A DNA stretch of 64,000 nt from Lamellibrachia columna (Eukaryota; Annelida; Polychaeta; Sabellida; Siboglinidae), in contig OY759271.1 of NCBI GenBank assembly GCA_963662155.1, positions 14,388,398-14,452,397 of the forward strand, in the 5' to 3' direction. Of the stretch, positions 1-26,822 are shown piece by piece. A model generated the notes under the pieces. The model saw only the letters and a list, made by a program, of their open reading frames with translations. It ran no database searches and was not told the DNA's origin. The position numbers and the translations under genes were made by a program. How positions within the stretch are numbered: position 1 is the stretch's first letter; each line of letters starts with the position of its first letter.

Positions 1-1465
1 AGACACTGTCCATTGTGCAATGAAAAGGGTTGAGAAAGAGAAATGTTGAAGAATTTGTGTTTTGTTTATTTTTTGTGCTACCATCGGCTGCACCAGATAC
101 TGACAATGAAGATCCATTCTGCTTCGTGATGCGACTCTTGCATTTAGCCTAGCTTCATTTTAACGTGGTTTTCTGATCAATTTAATGTCGGTACAAATGT
201 AACATTTGTGTTAAAATTCCTTCCTCAACTGACTTAACCCATCACGAATCAAGTTCTTTGATGTTCAGTTCTGTTGTGTGTGAATAGTTTGAGTTATGTT
301 GGATAACCTAGATACTAGATAGGTTAGATTTTTTGCAAAATGACTGAGCCAAGGTGAGCGAAACACTTGAATTGAGAAGGGAACTTTAACGCTTGTTTAC
401 CTACAACAGCAATACTTTCATGACAGTTTACTAAATTGTATGTTTCTAATGAACTTGGGTAGTGGGTACGGTATCCAATCAGTCAAGTCGGGCGTGGTCA
501 CGATCGATGGATCGTTCAGACAGCCAGTAGATTTGTTAGCAAACCACAGACCGTGTCAAAAAAAGATAATTGCTTCCACGAAGTCTACATTGTAATTACA
601 GATGATCAAAGTGTAGATGCCTGCCATATGTAATAGATCATGTTCTGTTAAAAACATTGTGTCCTGCCAGTAGTCAGTGATGTTTAGATAAGACATCAAA
701 AGTCACATCGTATTTAATCTTCTGTGTCTTAAAACTGGTATATGTGGTCAGTATTTAAACCATATTGAGCCTTCATTAGTTAGATCGGTATCTGGGTACT
801 TTGCGGTAGGTCAAACAAGGGTGGGAGATTCAGGGGTGAGACATGTATATGCATGAGTGGTTAGTACAACTAATGGTGGTAGGTGTGGTTAGGGCAAGTA
901 CATATACCCTGTGGGTCTTTTTCCATGGCCAGCAAAAACATGGGAATTTCAGCCCACCAATGAAAAGAAAATTATATTTCCAAATATTAATTGAGTTCAA
1001 CCCTGGTAACATTATCCCATTAAAAACAGTTCCTTAGTTTGATTTGTAATATGAGCTGGACACCTGTCAAATGTTGATGTGTGATTTTAGGGTTTACCCA
1101 TTGAAATGTGTTTGGTTAGGGTGGAATGTGAGAAGTGTTCGAAAATGTGTTATTTAACTCTCCATAATTCTAAGCCATCCCCATTTCTCCATGTGGATTG
1201 CAGCCCAGTGCACTTAGCTGTTGATATATTTATATATATATAATATGAATATATGGATATGTGGTTATTAACAATGATACAATTATGTTGACAAATATAT
1301 TTCATGCAGCATTCAGAGCATTGCTGAATGTTTCCTTGAAAAGTTTAGTTGGTGTGAAATGAAGAACGTACCATTATAGCACTTATATTATGAAAGCAAG
1401 AACATGAACAGAAGACAATATCATGTACTAAGGTACTTATCATTTGATTGTTTCATGATTTGCAG
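1..1465. other. Intron of the ABTB2-type gene, upstream part
   Basis: No coding exon with family similarity was found here. The region ends in the splice acceptor tgcag at 1461-1465. Two short overlapping frames around 830-1037 on opposite strands have no recognisable domain. An AT-rich tract with short TA runs lies near 1228-1260. Confidence 0.6.
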
Positions 1466-14934
<13,469 letters not shown>

Positions 14935-15102
14935 ATACCACAGATTATGAATACAAAGAAATGTGCAGTTTGGCTGTCTGTTATTGCCTTTGAACAATGG
15001 AAGATTGTAGGTTGGAAACAAGCTGTACAGCGTATATGTGCATACAATTATGTTATAGAGGCCAACAAATGTTGCCCTTTGAAACTCTCCGGATGTATAG
15101 TT

Positions 15103-15113
15103 AATAAAATAAA
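15103..15113 (+). terminator. Polyadenylation signal of the ABTB2-type gene
   Basis: Two overlapping AATAAA hexamers lie about 170 bp after the stop codon at 14932-14934. Further AATAAA sequences occur at about 15987 and 16077, so alternative longer 3' ends are possible. Confidence 0.6.
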
Positions 15114-15854
15114 TTATATAAAATTTTTTATTATGCATGCATACCCGACATGCATTTTCGTTGAAATCTGTATTTTTAACTTGAAATTCTGTATAAAGTC
15201 ATATGACATATCTCATTGGTTAATTGGCCTGTGGCACTCCTATTCCAGTCAAGTTTATCAGACTAGGTTTTGCCGTGAATGGTCAAGTGTGTCTTTATCA
15301 ATTTATGATATATACCTACATCAAACGAAATCTGCCTAGCATCAACAGTATTTGTGGTTTGTACAGCTAACATTAAACATTTTTTATTATGCAGCAACAG
15401 GTATTTTTGTCATGTACAAAACTACAAATTGTTAAAAAAACTGTTGTGTAAGTGTTCGGTGCTATACAAAGCTATAGCATGTTAACATGGCGAAGGTGAA
15501 AGTTGAAAGGTCAGGGGTTTGTGCAATGTTATCAAGTAGTACAAATGATAGAATGTCTACATCAGTATTTGGTGAAATGTACAGAAATGTGTCGATGTAC
15601 CGATTTAGATTCGGTCTCACAAGTTTGGTTTATTTTCTGTGTAAGAATGTTCTCAAGGAACACGTAAATTATTTCAGTGTGCATGAAAGCAAGTGGCTTA
15701 GTCACATTTCTTGTTAGTCGAATAAACTTGGTTGCTATCATTCAAGAGGTGACATATGCGGCGTTATGTTTGTAGGTTTTTTATTTAGACAGGACATTTA
15801 AAACCAAACTTTGGAATATGTATACTGTTAACTAGTAACCAGCAAAAATCTTGA

Positions 15855-15856
15855 TG

Positions 15857-15902
<46 letters not shown>
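15855..15902. repeat. (TA)n microsatellite
   Basis: About 24 TA dinucleotides with one phase break, in the 3' flank of the ABTB2-type gene. The rest of 14935-16597 is AT-rich with no recognised coding sequence. Confidence 0.95.
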
Positions 15903-15903
<1 letters not shown>

Positions 15904-16597
15904 CATACAGTAAGCCTGCATTTCACCATGTAAGTATTGTCACTGTTGGTTGTGTTATATGTTGTATTTCATATATTAATATATAGAATAAAATGGACAT
16001 TACAATTTTGGAGACAGATGAACTGAACACTTTGTGTTATGTACATGTATATTTTTTATTATATAAAAAAATTGCAATAAAAAATGCATGTTTTAGCTGA
16101 AGGATTATTTGTTTCTTCCCAAATGAATATATCTATAATTGAAAACAACTGCAATAGAGGTTTCCCAAGCAGATATCTTTACAATCGTCTGTTGATCAAA
16201 TGTTTGTTGAACAAGTCCGTAACAATGCTTGCCCAATCTAGTACAAAAATATTTAATAAATTTAATGATTGTGTCAACAATGAATACGTTGTACCAACAG
16301 CCCTGTATGCTGCTATTTAACAGAAAGCACATCGTGTATTGTTTAGTGCATATCTTTTCTCTGGTTTATATGCAATTTAAACTGTTTATGCCTCCATAAG
16401 ACGAGATGCTGGTCACTTTATGTGGATGATGTTAAGTTAAGAAAGTTAAGTTAAGAATAATCAACAATTTTTATATAATTTAATATAATTTAACAAAATC
16501 AGCACACACAAAGTTATATTCTACCTCAGTTGATTGGAGGCCCATTGTTAAAAAATATTTAGTGTTCGGTTGGGGCAGAACGAAAACACAATCTTCC

Positions 16598-19500
16598 TCA
16601 TTTGTTCATTTCCTTCCTGTTTTTATGACTCATTGATCCAATGTCATGTCCTGGCCACACCTGCAATAGAATAAACATTAATTAATAGTAATTAACAAGC
16701 AATATATGAATAAAAAACTGGATAATTTTTGATACAAAACGAATTAGTATATAAAATCTTGAATAGCATAATTACTTTTTAGTGATCTCTTGTGATGACA
16801 CAAGATATAAATAAATTCCCAGTTTGATGCAAAAACTTGAAGCACACATTGGAAAACCCAGTGTGATATTAAAAATACCGTAAAATTAAAATGACAAACA
16901 ACAGCTGCATAATAAGAAGTATGAAGCGCAACAATAAAAACCTACAACAAAACATCTAACAACAATGGACCACATGATACTAGCAACAATGGACCACATG
17001 ATACTAGCAACAATGGACCACATGATACTAGCAACAATGGACCACATGATACTAGCAACAATGGATCACACGATACTAGCAACAATGGACCACATGATAC
17101 TAGCAACAATGGACCACACGATACTAACAACAATGGACCACACAATACTAGCAACAATGGACCACATGATACTAGCAACAATGGACCACACGATACTAAC
17201 AACAATGGACCACACGATACTAGCAACAATGGGCCACACGATACTAGCAACAATGGACCACACGATACTAGCAACAATGGACCACACGATACTAGCAACA
17301 ATGGACCACATGATACTAGCAACAATGGACCACACGATACTAGCAACAATGGGCCACACGATACTAGCAACAATGGACCACACGATACTAGCAACAATGG
17401 ACCACACGATACTAGCAACAATGGACCACACGATACTAACAACAATGGACCACACAATACTAACAACAATGGACCACACGATACTAGCAACAATGGACCA
17501 CACGATACTAGCAACAATGGACCACACAATACTAGCAACAATGGACCACACGATACTAGCAACAATGGACCACACGATACTAGCAACAATGGACCACACG
17601 ATACTAACAACAATGGACCACATGATACTAGCAACAATGGACCACACGATACTAGCAACAATGGACCACACGATACTAGCAACAATGGACCACATGATAC
17701 TAGCAACAATGGACCACATGATACTAGCAACAATGGACCACACGATACTAGCAACAATGGACCACATGATACTAGCAACAATGGACCACATGATACTAGC
17801 AACAATGGAAAATGTAAAGGAACAGAACAGAAATGGTGTCCTGCAGTCAAAGAAAACATGAATGCAGACAGCAAATGTATCACTTGGAAGCACATTAAAG
17901 CCTGCGAGTACACATTCAGAGAATGGGCTAGGAGAAATTGAGAAAGAGAGCACGGAAAACAGAGGATGGCAGAAGAATAAGAGGAAGACTGAAACTAAGG
18001 TGTAAGTATTGTGTAAAAACAGATCTGGAAAAGGCAGGAGAGAACAACAGAGAATGGCAGAAGATGACAGAAGATTGAGAGAGATGGAGAAGTTATTGAG
18101 AGGGTAGAAAATAATGTTGACATCTCCTCTACCACACAAGGGAATAAGAAAAAGTATATATTGCGGGCTAAAAATAGCATATAAAACGGAAGATACGGAA
18201 ACTACACAATAAAACGCCAACACTATATAGTATTCTACAATAGAGCAGCCTACACGAAATAACCTGTGGGGCCTCTAGTCTATAATATAACACTAGCATG
18301 CAATGCATCACGGAATCGATTGTCAATGGAAGTACAACACGTAATTCAGGCGAATCTTTTGCTATGCGCTGAAGTGTATATCTATGCCAACACATGCTGA
18401 ATCGTATTCAAAATTATTCAAACGTCAGATCAGCTTTAATTTTTGTACTTTGTATTTGTGATTTCTATTTAATATCAGTAAACGTTATTGTAGATACTTG
18501 TATTTCTGTCGATATTCGATCTCACGACGCATTACATTTACACATGCCTGCCATCTACGCATCTAGCGATCAAAAACCTGACATTCCGGGTAATGATTAT
18601 TATGGCATCCAGGTCTACCAACAGTGCAGCCAAAACATATATAAAACGAATGTATCAAAAAGAATGGATCGTTAAGACTGTACCTTGAAGAATACTCGAC
18701 TCCTGAGCAGTGCGTAGGGCACAGGGCCATATGTTCTTGAGTCTGTTGAGTTCTCCTTGTTATCGCCCTCCAGCCAGACATAGCCCTTAGGGATCTACAA
18801 CATGTTACAGCTCATATATCCACTCAAAATCTTGTTTCCAAAGTACAATTTATTAACATTGTTAAAACGTCAACGGTAAACGCCCAACCACAAAATTATA
18901 CAAAACAGGGAAGGAGAGTCATCACTGTCACATATACTGACAGTCCTATGTTTTGCACGTATGATCATTTCTGCCCCTGTGGGGATGCCCCAAAATGAGA
19001 CATAATATTCACTTACTTGGTTTTTTGTGAAAGGGCTTATGTCCATACAATAATGGTGAAGCAAGACAGTCACTACTTGTCATATGTAAACAAATCTCTT
19101 AGTAGTTACTAAATAAATCTAAAAACGACATGCTCATTTTACAATGTGTTACTGTTTCATAATTAATGCGTTGCAATATTTGTAGGAAATTAGGCTACAT
19201 GTACAATTTTAAGGGTACAAAGTCTGGTGTGTTAATTTGAATGGTTCGTCCCAAATATCATGTTTAGTGTTTAAATTGCATTCTGAACGACAATGTCGAT
19301 ATTCATAAACAGAAAACAGCCAAATTATATTTAAAATTGTGGTTCTTTAAAACACATTAGCGCAGCCAAGATGTTAGATTATATATAATTTATACTATAT
19401 AACAGGATTTTATGATGAAAACTATCAGACAATGTACCTGAAAGTGCACTTACGTATCTATGTGAGTAATGAGGGGGTGGGTTATCTATCCAGTCACCCT

Positions 19501-21721
19501 CCAGCCCTAGAACCCTCTTACAGATGTGCTGAGTGGGGTTGTGTGGAGACCTGGCGACAACTATGTCACCCCTGCAAAAAAATTTCACATAATTGTCAAC
19601 AACAGCCTGTATCCATTAACCAATTTATAAATAAACTGAAAGAACCTTTACTCTCTAAATATCAATGTATTTACAGAAAGCACTTTACTAATGTAAATAT
19701 GTCGTATTTGTACAAAATGTACTCTACATCTACCTTTATTTGAACGTGGTAGAGAAGACCATGTGTTTCATGTTAATGTAATATTTAATGTACTCAGGAT
19801 CATGCATTACTTAATGTACTCATGCTCACATTTTAATGTGTTAATGTGCAATAATTAGTTAGGCTATTAGTGTATTATTTGTTCATGTAATTCTAAGTAC
19901 AAATTGTATGTTAATTTTTAAGCAACATTTTTGGACTCACAGTTGCTATAATTTTATGTTAATTCACAAGCTTAACAGCTATATGTCATATTAACTTTAA
20001 TGTTATTTATTGTACAAACATTGGACTGTAGTCCTAAAATCACTGTATATTACATTGTATTCCACTTGCAATAATCTTGCTTAGTATATGTTTTTGGCCT
20101 AAGGAAACATAAATATGTTGATTTATTTTTCTGGGGGGTCCTCGTCATAATCCCACAGGGTTTCTAGAGGATCTTCTTGGTTGCTCTGCTATTTGTTTAA
20201 TCAGTGACTTAACTGATATTGTAAATATGTTAAAATGTATGTGTAGCTAAAAAAAGTTATCCACTCACTCACTCACCCACCCACCCACCCACCCACCCAC
20301 CCACCCACCCACACACACACACCCACTCACTCATTCTTTCACTCATTCATTCAACTGTGTTACCCACACGTTGCACAGGCTAAACTAGATTACTGTTATT
20401 TATGAGAGAGCCGCTTCATTTGGTATGAATAAAAAGTACACATATTTTACCTATATCAATAAGAATCAATGTGCAAGGGCTTTCTGAAGTTTGCTTCATG
20501 ATCTGAAGATCAAATAATTTAACACAGCAATCTGAACAGCATATTTCATTCACAAATTCATTTCCGTGAAAAATAATGTAAGATAAAATATATAACTTGT
20601 AATAATATGTAATCTTCAAAATAATGTAACCTTCAAATTCAACACAACGTAACCTTCAAATTAAAAATAATGTTACCTTCAAATTCAAAATAATAAATAA
20701 GTTTCAAGTTCAAAAGTTCTATTTCACCGATACATTTTTGTGACAGTAAAAAAGTTTATTTAAAAAATCTAAGTTACCACCAATTATGTTTTCATCTTAT
20801 AAAATGAACAATTATGACGATGGGGAGAGGAGAACATATACTCACACTTCTATCCTCCGCCGTCCGACACTGATATGCTCTGTGAGAACTATATCATTGG
20901 AGTGGATGGCTGGCAACATGGACGGGCCAGTGCACTAGGCAAGAAGAGAGAATATGAGGTATTGTTATTAGCATACTTTACATTATAAATTACTGTGCTT
21001 GTGCATGCAATACTATTCCTGTGAAACAAATAAAAGCAAGAAAGACAACATAAACATAGGTTCTCATTAAAGGGAACGTACAATTTTCATTGGTTACCTG
21101 AACGACTATTATTAGTATTTACAACATCTCGGTTAGAAATAACGTCCATGCAAAAAGTGACCTGACTGTTGTAACCTTTCACCTCCGACTATTTTTTTAA
21201 AATACACAATTTGGCAATGAAATAAAATATGCCAGTTTTAACACTATACTATCACAATTGCTGACATACCAGCAAATCTTCACATTTGGAGGTGAAACAT
21301 AACGTTTTTCATATGATGATTAACTGATCTGTCAAATTTACGTTTTATACAATTTCTAGTGGCAAATATACAAAAGTAATAAAGATGAAGTGTAAAATTT
21401 TTTAATTTAGATATACCTTGAGAATGAAAATTGTGAGAATGGGGGCATTTTAATTATACAACACAACTAACTAGATAACCAATGAAAATCATTGCACATT
21501 CCCTTTAAACAGCCGACATCTGCGGTCATCTGTACGCAACAAAATCAATACAAAATCATTCACTGCATCCACAGTTTCCTTCCAATTTCAACTCGCTTGT
21601 CCCAGGAAATACTGACCACTACAAAATCGCCGACAAACTCAAGTGTGCAATGTGCAATGCATCCATACTGAATGAGAACGCCGCCCACGCCAACGGCTCG
21701 CAGGAAAACCTTCTTCCACAT
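16598..21721 (-). CDS. IMMP1L: Mitochondrial inner membrane protease subunit 1 (S26 signal peptidase family)
   Basis: Seen: five exons on the minus strand, 21721-21617, 20934-20846, 19571-19454, 18794-18684 and 16660-16598, join in phase to 161 codons plus TGA. Motifs in order: an N-terminal membrane-anchor region with QYGCIAHC (about 18-25), the CTGPSM box with catalytic Ser40, GDIVVARSP (66-74), the catalytic lysine in [10 protein letters not shown] (Lys83), and GYVWLEGDN followed by NSTDSR (108-124). Length equals the usual 160-170 residues. Known: with IMMP2L it removes sorting presequences from inner-membrane and intermembrane-space proteins. The start ATG at 21721 gives the same N-terminal length as known members. 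The gene converges with the ABTB2-type gene, and its last intron contains the 24-bp minisatellite. All active-site residues are present, so it should be functional. Confidence 0.95.
16962..17813 (+). repeat. 24-bp minisatellite in the last intron of IMMP1L
   Basis: About 35 units of caacaatggaccacacgatactag span 850 bp. The only common variants are acg/atg, tagcaa/taacaa and cgata/caata. The period is eight codons, so several frames stay open for about 300 codons on both strands. These frames are artefacts. The array lies between IMMP1L exons 18794-18684 and 16660-16598. Confidence 0.97.
20261..20336 (+). repeat. (CCCA)n/(CACT)n simple repeat
   Basis: A tetranucleotide tract (cact, then ccca, then caca, then cact) in the IMMP1L intron between exons 20934-20846 and 19571-19454. 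Confidence 0.9.
20611..20712 (+). repeat. Short imperfect tandem repeat
   Basis: Three to four diverged copies of a block containing gtaaccttcaaattcaaaat occur in the same IMMP1L intron. Confidence 0.6.
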
Positions 21722-21807
21722 CCCATGGAAAACAGATGACTCTGGCCAAATGAACAAGAAAAGCATGCATTAGTTTCTGGTGCAGCGGCAGGAACTCATA
21801 AAATTAT

Positions 21808-21893
21808 ACTGTAGAACCTGTCTTGGGTGACCATCACTTCTGCACAGCCAGTGGTCGTCCAAGACAGGTGGTCACACAGTACAGGTTGTTGAG
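21808..21893. mobile_element. Short mariner/Tigger-like terminal repeat fragment
   Basis: The segment starts ctgtagaacctgtcttgggt and soon carries the opposed motif gtccaagacaggtggtcac. This opposed pair resembles ends of pogo/Tigger-type elements. It lies about 90 bp upstream of the IMMP1L start codon, so it may sit in that gene's promoter region. No transposase is attached. The assignment rests on motif likeness only. Confidence 0.45.
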
Positions 21894-22028
21894 GAAAGTG
21901 GCAACAAAGTAGGATACTGAATAAAGGTGGTAGACTAACAAGCACTGTTTTTGTATTTGCGCTAAACTACTTTTATTCATTACACTATGTTTGAAATACA
22001 GTAGATAATTACAATAGAATCTAAGGGT

Positions 22029-24270
22029 CAGGGGTAAAAACTCCAATTTTTTTCTGAGCTGGTGAGCTTCAAAATCGATCAGCCCAACCAATATTCTACC
22101 AGCCCTAATTTTGCTACCGTTATAAACTTATTACATGAAAGTATCAGGTGCATTGATGTTCAAACCCAAATTAGTATGGAAAGACTCCATGAATGATATG
22201 ATATTTATTTTATTATCATGAACAGATTTTATAATGTCAGTAAAATCCACAATAAACTACTGCTTCTTCAGGCATGTTAGATGACTACCCCGTATATTGT
22301 GAACATCTCTGTCATTAAAATGATTTTAAACACAGAAACAGAAAGTAAACATTCATCACAAATGCTTATTTAAAGTTAGATATATCAAAACTGTGGATGT
22401 GTACCTTGGATGACATGAAAGGGGTACAGATTGGCAACACTTACAGAAACGACAAGCAGTGTGCAACGTTTATCCATCACATTGCTCATGCACAAAGTAA
22501 TGAAATCAAAGATATGGTTGCCGAGCCAAAGTTTGTGTCCCTCATCTGCGATGGTTCAACTGACAACAGCCACACCGAGGCCGAACTGGCATATGTTCGG
22601 TACTGTCACCAAGGGTCAATCAATGTCCACTTTGTTGGGGTGAAAATTATTGCCAAGGGGGATGCCCAAGTGATAGAAGTGGCAATGTCAACTCTCTTCA
22701 CAGATTCCTTTGTTGGCCCCTCGTGGTGGCGCAAGCACCATGTTGGGGAAAAACAATGGATTTGTGGCGAAACTGCGACAACAGCTAGACCGACCAGAAC
22801 TTGTAGCTGTTCACTGCTCTGCACACAGAAATAAACTGGCTTACAAGGATGCTGCTCGCGGGATACAGCTGTACAAGAAAGTTGATGCACTGCTCCTCTC
22901 TTTGTACTTCTTTTATCGGAACAGCCCCCTCAACAGGAGCAGCTTCAAACAAGCTTTTGATGCGCTTGGAGAGAACCACCGTATTCCGAGTAGAGTTGGT
23001 GGGAAACGTTGGGTTCCCCACATATCAAGAGCAGTTTCCAATGTGCTGAAGGGATACAAGGGGCTTGTGATCCATTTATTCCAAGTGATGAACCCTGATG
23101 TACCTGGAAGGACAACAGAGCAGTGCGCAAATGCAAAGAATTACTACGCACTGCTACATTCCAAGGATGTCGTGTACTTCCTCCACTTCCTCGCAATTGT
23201 AACTGGAGCCTTGAGTGATATCTCAGCAGCATTCCAGCAGAAGGAAATCACAATCGCGGACATCAATTCCGAGATAACTGCATGCAAAGAAGTCATCGAG
23301 AAGTATGGAAAGAAGGATGGGCTTTCTCTGAAGATGATTAATGGCAAAGACCAGTTTCTTGGAGAGACAATAGGAGCACCATCCTCTGCTTTTGAAGAAG
23401 CCAGAAATGGAATGGTACAGGGGCTGGTGAAAATTCTCAGTGACAGATTTGAAGAGGGAGCAGAAGGAATCATTGCAGCGTCATTAATCGCCAACCTGAA
23501 GCTGTGGCCAACATCCCTTGTTCACGAAAAAGACTTTGGTTATGACAAGGTGGATACCTTGGTCAAGACATTTGGACAGGTCGTCTCGTCCTCTGCGCTG
23601 GATGTTTCCAAAGTGGAACCAGAATGGACCAGACTCAAGAGTCTTCTCTACACAAGTTATCCCACAGTGAAGAAACTGTCTTGGGAGGAAGTCAACCTCT
23701 CATTTGGGACACAGTGCCCCAATGTATTGGGACTCATTGACCTGATCCTCACCCTTCCCGCCTCTTCAGCAGATGCTGAAAGGGGGTTTTCCCACTTGAA
23801 GTTTGTTAAATCGGACTGGAGAAGCAGGCTGTCTGACACACATCTGTCAGATCTGATGACAGTCTTGCTGGATACCCCTGATGTGGACCAGTTTGATCCA
23901 TCATCTGCAGTGAAGCATTGGAACCATGCTGGGCCCAGGGCAAGGAGGCCCAACATCATCACTGACATTGGTGACATTGATGATGACTCTGATGAGTCGG
24001 AGATGGATGAAGATGCAGAACCTCGGGATCTGATTTAGCACTAATTAAATTAAATAATTATGTTTCATGGTCAATTATGAAATTTATATTTATTTGTTCA
24101 TTTTATGTTTAAGGAACATTGCAGGTCAACATACTACTTTGCATAAAAAGGTCGCATTTTGAAGATGTCCACCAAAAATGGGGACTAGTGATTTTTCATG
24201 GGGATGAGTAACATATTAAGGCTACTAGTCCCCCTGGCGAATGGGTTAAATTTCTTAATTTCGACCCCTG
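22029..24270 (+). mobile_element. hAT-superfamily DNA transposon with broken transposase
   Basis: Seen: a transposase-bearing segment is bounded by CAGGGGT at 22029-22035 and its reverse complement ending at 24270. The two ends share further A/T-rich similarity inward (about 25 bp, imperfect). CAGGGGT-like termini are typical of hAT elements. The flanking octamers (ctaagggt and aatatagt) do not match, so a clean 8-bp target duplication is not visible. The interior encodes a ZNF862-like hAT transposase in two overlapping frames. Confidence 0.72.
22397..24038 (+). pseudogene. hAT transposase, ZNF862-like, frameshifted
   Basis: Seen: frame 22397-22834 carries KFVSLICDGSTDNSHTEAEL, the first acidic catalytic motif. 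Coding then moves to a second frame, 22710-24038 (442 codons), with GGASTMLGKNNGFVAKLR, a long alpha-helical middle, and the dimerisation end SSADAERGFSHLKFVKSDWR with its conserved Glu. The switch lies at about 22690-22715. There the usual DGAS-type motif reads GGAS, so the second catalytic Asp appears lost together with a few residues. The N-terminal TTF-type zinc finger seen in ZNF862-like proteins is absent. The C-terminus is acidic (DIDDDSDESEMDEDAE). Inferred: an inactive but fairly young copy. An intron at the switch is less likely, since no good splice pair is apparent. Confidence 0.85.
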
Positions 24271-26820
24271 AATATAGTTACACTACAGCCACACGTTGTT
24301 CGTTGATTTCATCTTTAATATAGTCTGCGACTCTGTCCTGTGCAACTCGGCTGTAGCGCGAAGTCACCACTATGATCACTGAAACCAAGTCGGACTTGCA
24401 CATAAAAAACTTTGGTTTTATAGCAAGAACCCAACAAACAGGTACAGTACAAGACAACTGATCGTCAGTGGGCGATAATCGAGGTTCCATAAATGTTACG
24501 TCGTTTACTTGCAGAACATTAAACCTTAAGCTGAAGAAATCTTCGCATCATCTATATAAAAAGAACCTCTATGACCGGTTCTTTCAAGAGACGTTACGTA
24601 ATAATTTTGAGGTGCGTGGTCACCTTAAAAGAACACAGGTCAGCGTTCGCAACAACGGTGTCAAATGAAAGACGCCTTTGGGTAGCCACGACTATCAGCA
24701 GTCCGTGATATGGCGCCACTGTTCGTCGCACACCCTGGAGCCTGGAATCAATAACAATGAATTATTCATTGTGGCGAATATGATTTACCCAGAATATAGG
24801 TAACCAATTAAATTGACTCTAAAGCTAACTCATCAAATAAGAGTAAACTTTTTTCAGTTTATACAAATCACTTAAACTAACGTCAAACATCAATTATATT
24901 GACACAAGTCACACGCTGAATTAAAACGAAATTAATACTATTTGGAGTTTTGGTCCCGGGTTCGAATCCCATAAAAGTATAAACTTTTATTTTAGGGTGC
25001 CTCTTATTTTGAATAAAGCTATATGACACACGCGGCGCGCGCACGCACACAATTTAATTTAATTCATTTCATCGAAATGAATTAAACCGATCAGTGATGC
25101 CATCTGACGGTAACAGTGAAACGATAAAATATTATGTGGGGTCATGTCTGGGGACAAATCCTACTCCCGAAGCCGGACGAGAGTTTCTCGGTTTATTCAG
25201 CAACCACGAGTTTAGGTGGAGATGGATATTTTTAGAGGTCACACGGTGTTGCAGTTGCACATATTGGGATACAGTTCAGCTTAGCCTTAGAGGCCATCCA
25301 TATAGTACGTTTTGGACGTTTTGGAGTCCCCCACCCCCTTGTAACGCTTTGTAACGCTGGCATGTACACCCGTTATAAGCACGTTCGTTTTGACAAAGAC
25401 CCCCATGATGCTGGTTTGTCGTTGAAATGCTTTTGAAATATACCAAAACAATGGCCTAACAATTAGAGCTATCTTTCATATATTGACAGCTTGACTAGCC
25501 AACATTTAAAAAATCGTTACGTACGTAGCCTACCGCTTGCCCACAGACCCCCACACTCCCCTAAGCGTGACGTACTATATGGATGACCCATTAGCAGGAA
25601 GACAAGAAGTCGGATGAGATTCTTGGTGCGGATATCTTCTTGAGCCAAATGGTGGTTGCAGTATTACACTCCCCGGCAGATATCCTACACAATGTATGGA
25701 AGTGCGCCGAATCATTCGTACTTCGTCTCACTCACTTAATTGATGTGTTGGTCCCGTGATTCCTGGAACCAGGCGCGTACGCCTAACGTCAATTAAAGAA
25801 CAATTCAAGGAAATGCATGTCAGTACCTGTCCGACCAGCAACGACCGGTCCACAGCCAATGAAGTTCCCGACAGCAAAGAACGGAAACCTCGTTAGTTAA
25901 ACAAAGAGACAGAGACGGGGAGATAGCGAGGCCGCGAGAAAATGGGAAGACCACATTAAGATGGGAAGACCGCGTTAATAGGGGTGTGAGAGAGGCGGAG
26001 GAGGATGACAAGTAGAGGGAAAAGGTTGCTGATAGGGAGCAGAGGAAAAAGCACTACAGCCGAGGCAGCGTAGCAGGACAGGAACTAGTCGATTCGTTAA
26101 AAGAAACAACGAGGAAGATCATATGGCTTTGGATGTTGCTCCTTAGAACAGTTAATGATGTCAATGAACAGTTGATGTGTAAATGCTAGCCGTGTGAATG
26201 CGTTTAAGTACCGCTTTACTACAAGGACATTGATGAATAACCGTTAAACACTCGATAGTGAGGCCAATTTATTATTGAGCATTTCTCGTGATAGTTCGTT
26301 TTCATGATAATGCAATTATTTTTCTATACCCAAAAGGTTTTGTTTACCTGTAGAGCTTTTACCACCTGGGCAATATACGATGACGTCATCATACCAGGAC
26401 GTCGTCGTTGTTAGTACTGATGAAGCCGCATACTATGAAATGACTGATGGCTGTTTTTTTTGGCCGAGTGACTCGTGACTCGTGTGCCACCCAGCGATGT
26501 TTCCCATGTTACGTCGCGCAAGTGCGAAAACAAGGCCCGATGATATATTTAACACTAGTGCACATGCAATACACCATGCCCGTCACGTACTTAGACGTCC
26601 TGTATACATAGGCTTATTGATTCAATGATTATGCTGGTTTCATTGTTTCTGTGCATGCTAATCTTCGGCGGATCCAGACCCTGAAAGGGGGTGCACAGTT
26701 TCCCCAAAAAACGAAACCAGGTGGTTGGATTTCTAATTATCAAAATTTCTGCAGGATACGCACGCATATATAACATATAATGTTTTACTATTGGGGCAAA
26801 ATTTAAAATACTAATATAAT
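24271..26820. other. Non-coding interval, nothing recognised
   Basis: Only short frames without domains occur here. A tRNA-B-box-like string ggttcgaatccc at about 24959 has no convincing A box or cloverleaf around it. A GC-rich CpG tract lies at 25033-25050. A perfect CRE palindrome TGACGTCA is at 26381-26388. Confidence 0.5.
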
Positions 26821-26822
26821 AA

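Noticed and set aside
16942..18223. Frames of 298-385 codons on both strands
   Set aside because: Translation of the 24-bp minisatellite in the IMMP1L intron; peptide repeats change completely between frames.
24950..24975. Possible tRNA gene (ggttcgaatccc B box)
   Set aside because: No A box at the correct distance and no cloverleaf arms; likely chance or a SINE scrap.
26381..26388. CRE palindrome TGACGTCA as a promoter element
   Set aside because: No gene start nearby that it could serve; an 8-bp match is expected by chance at this scale.
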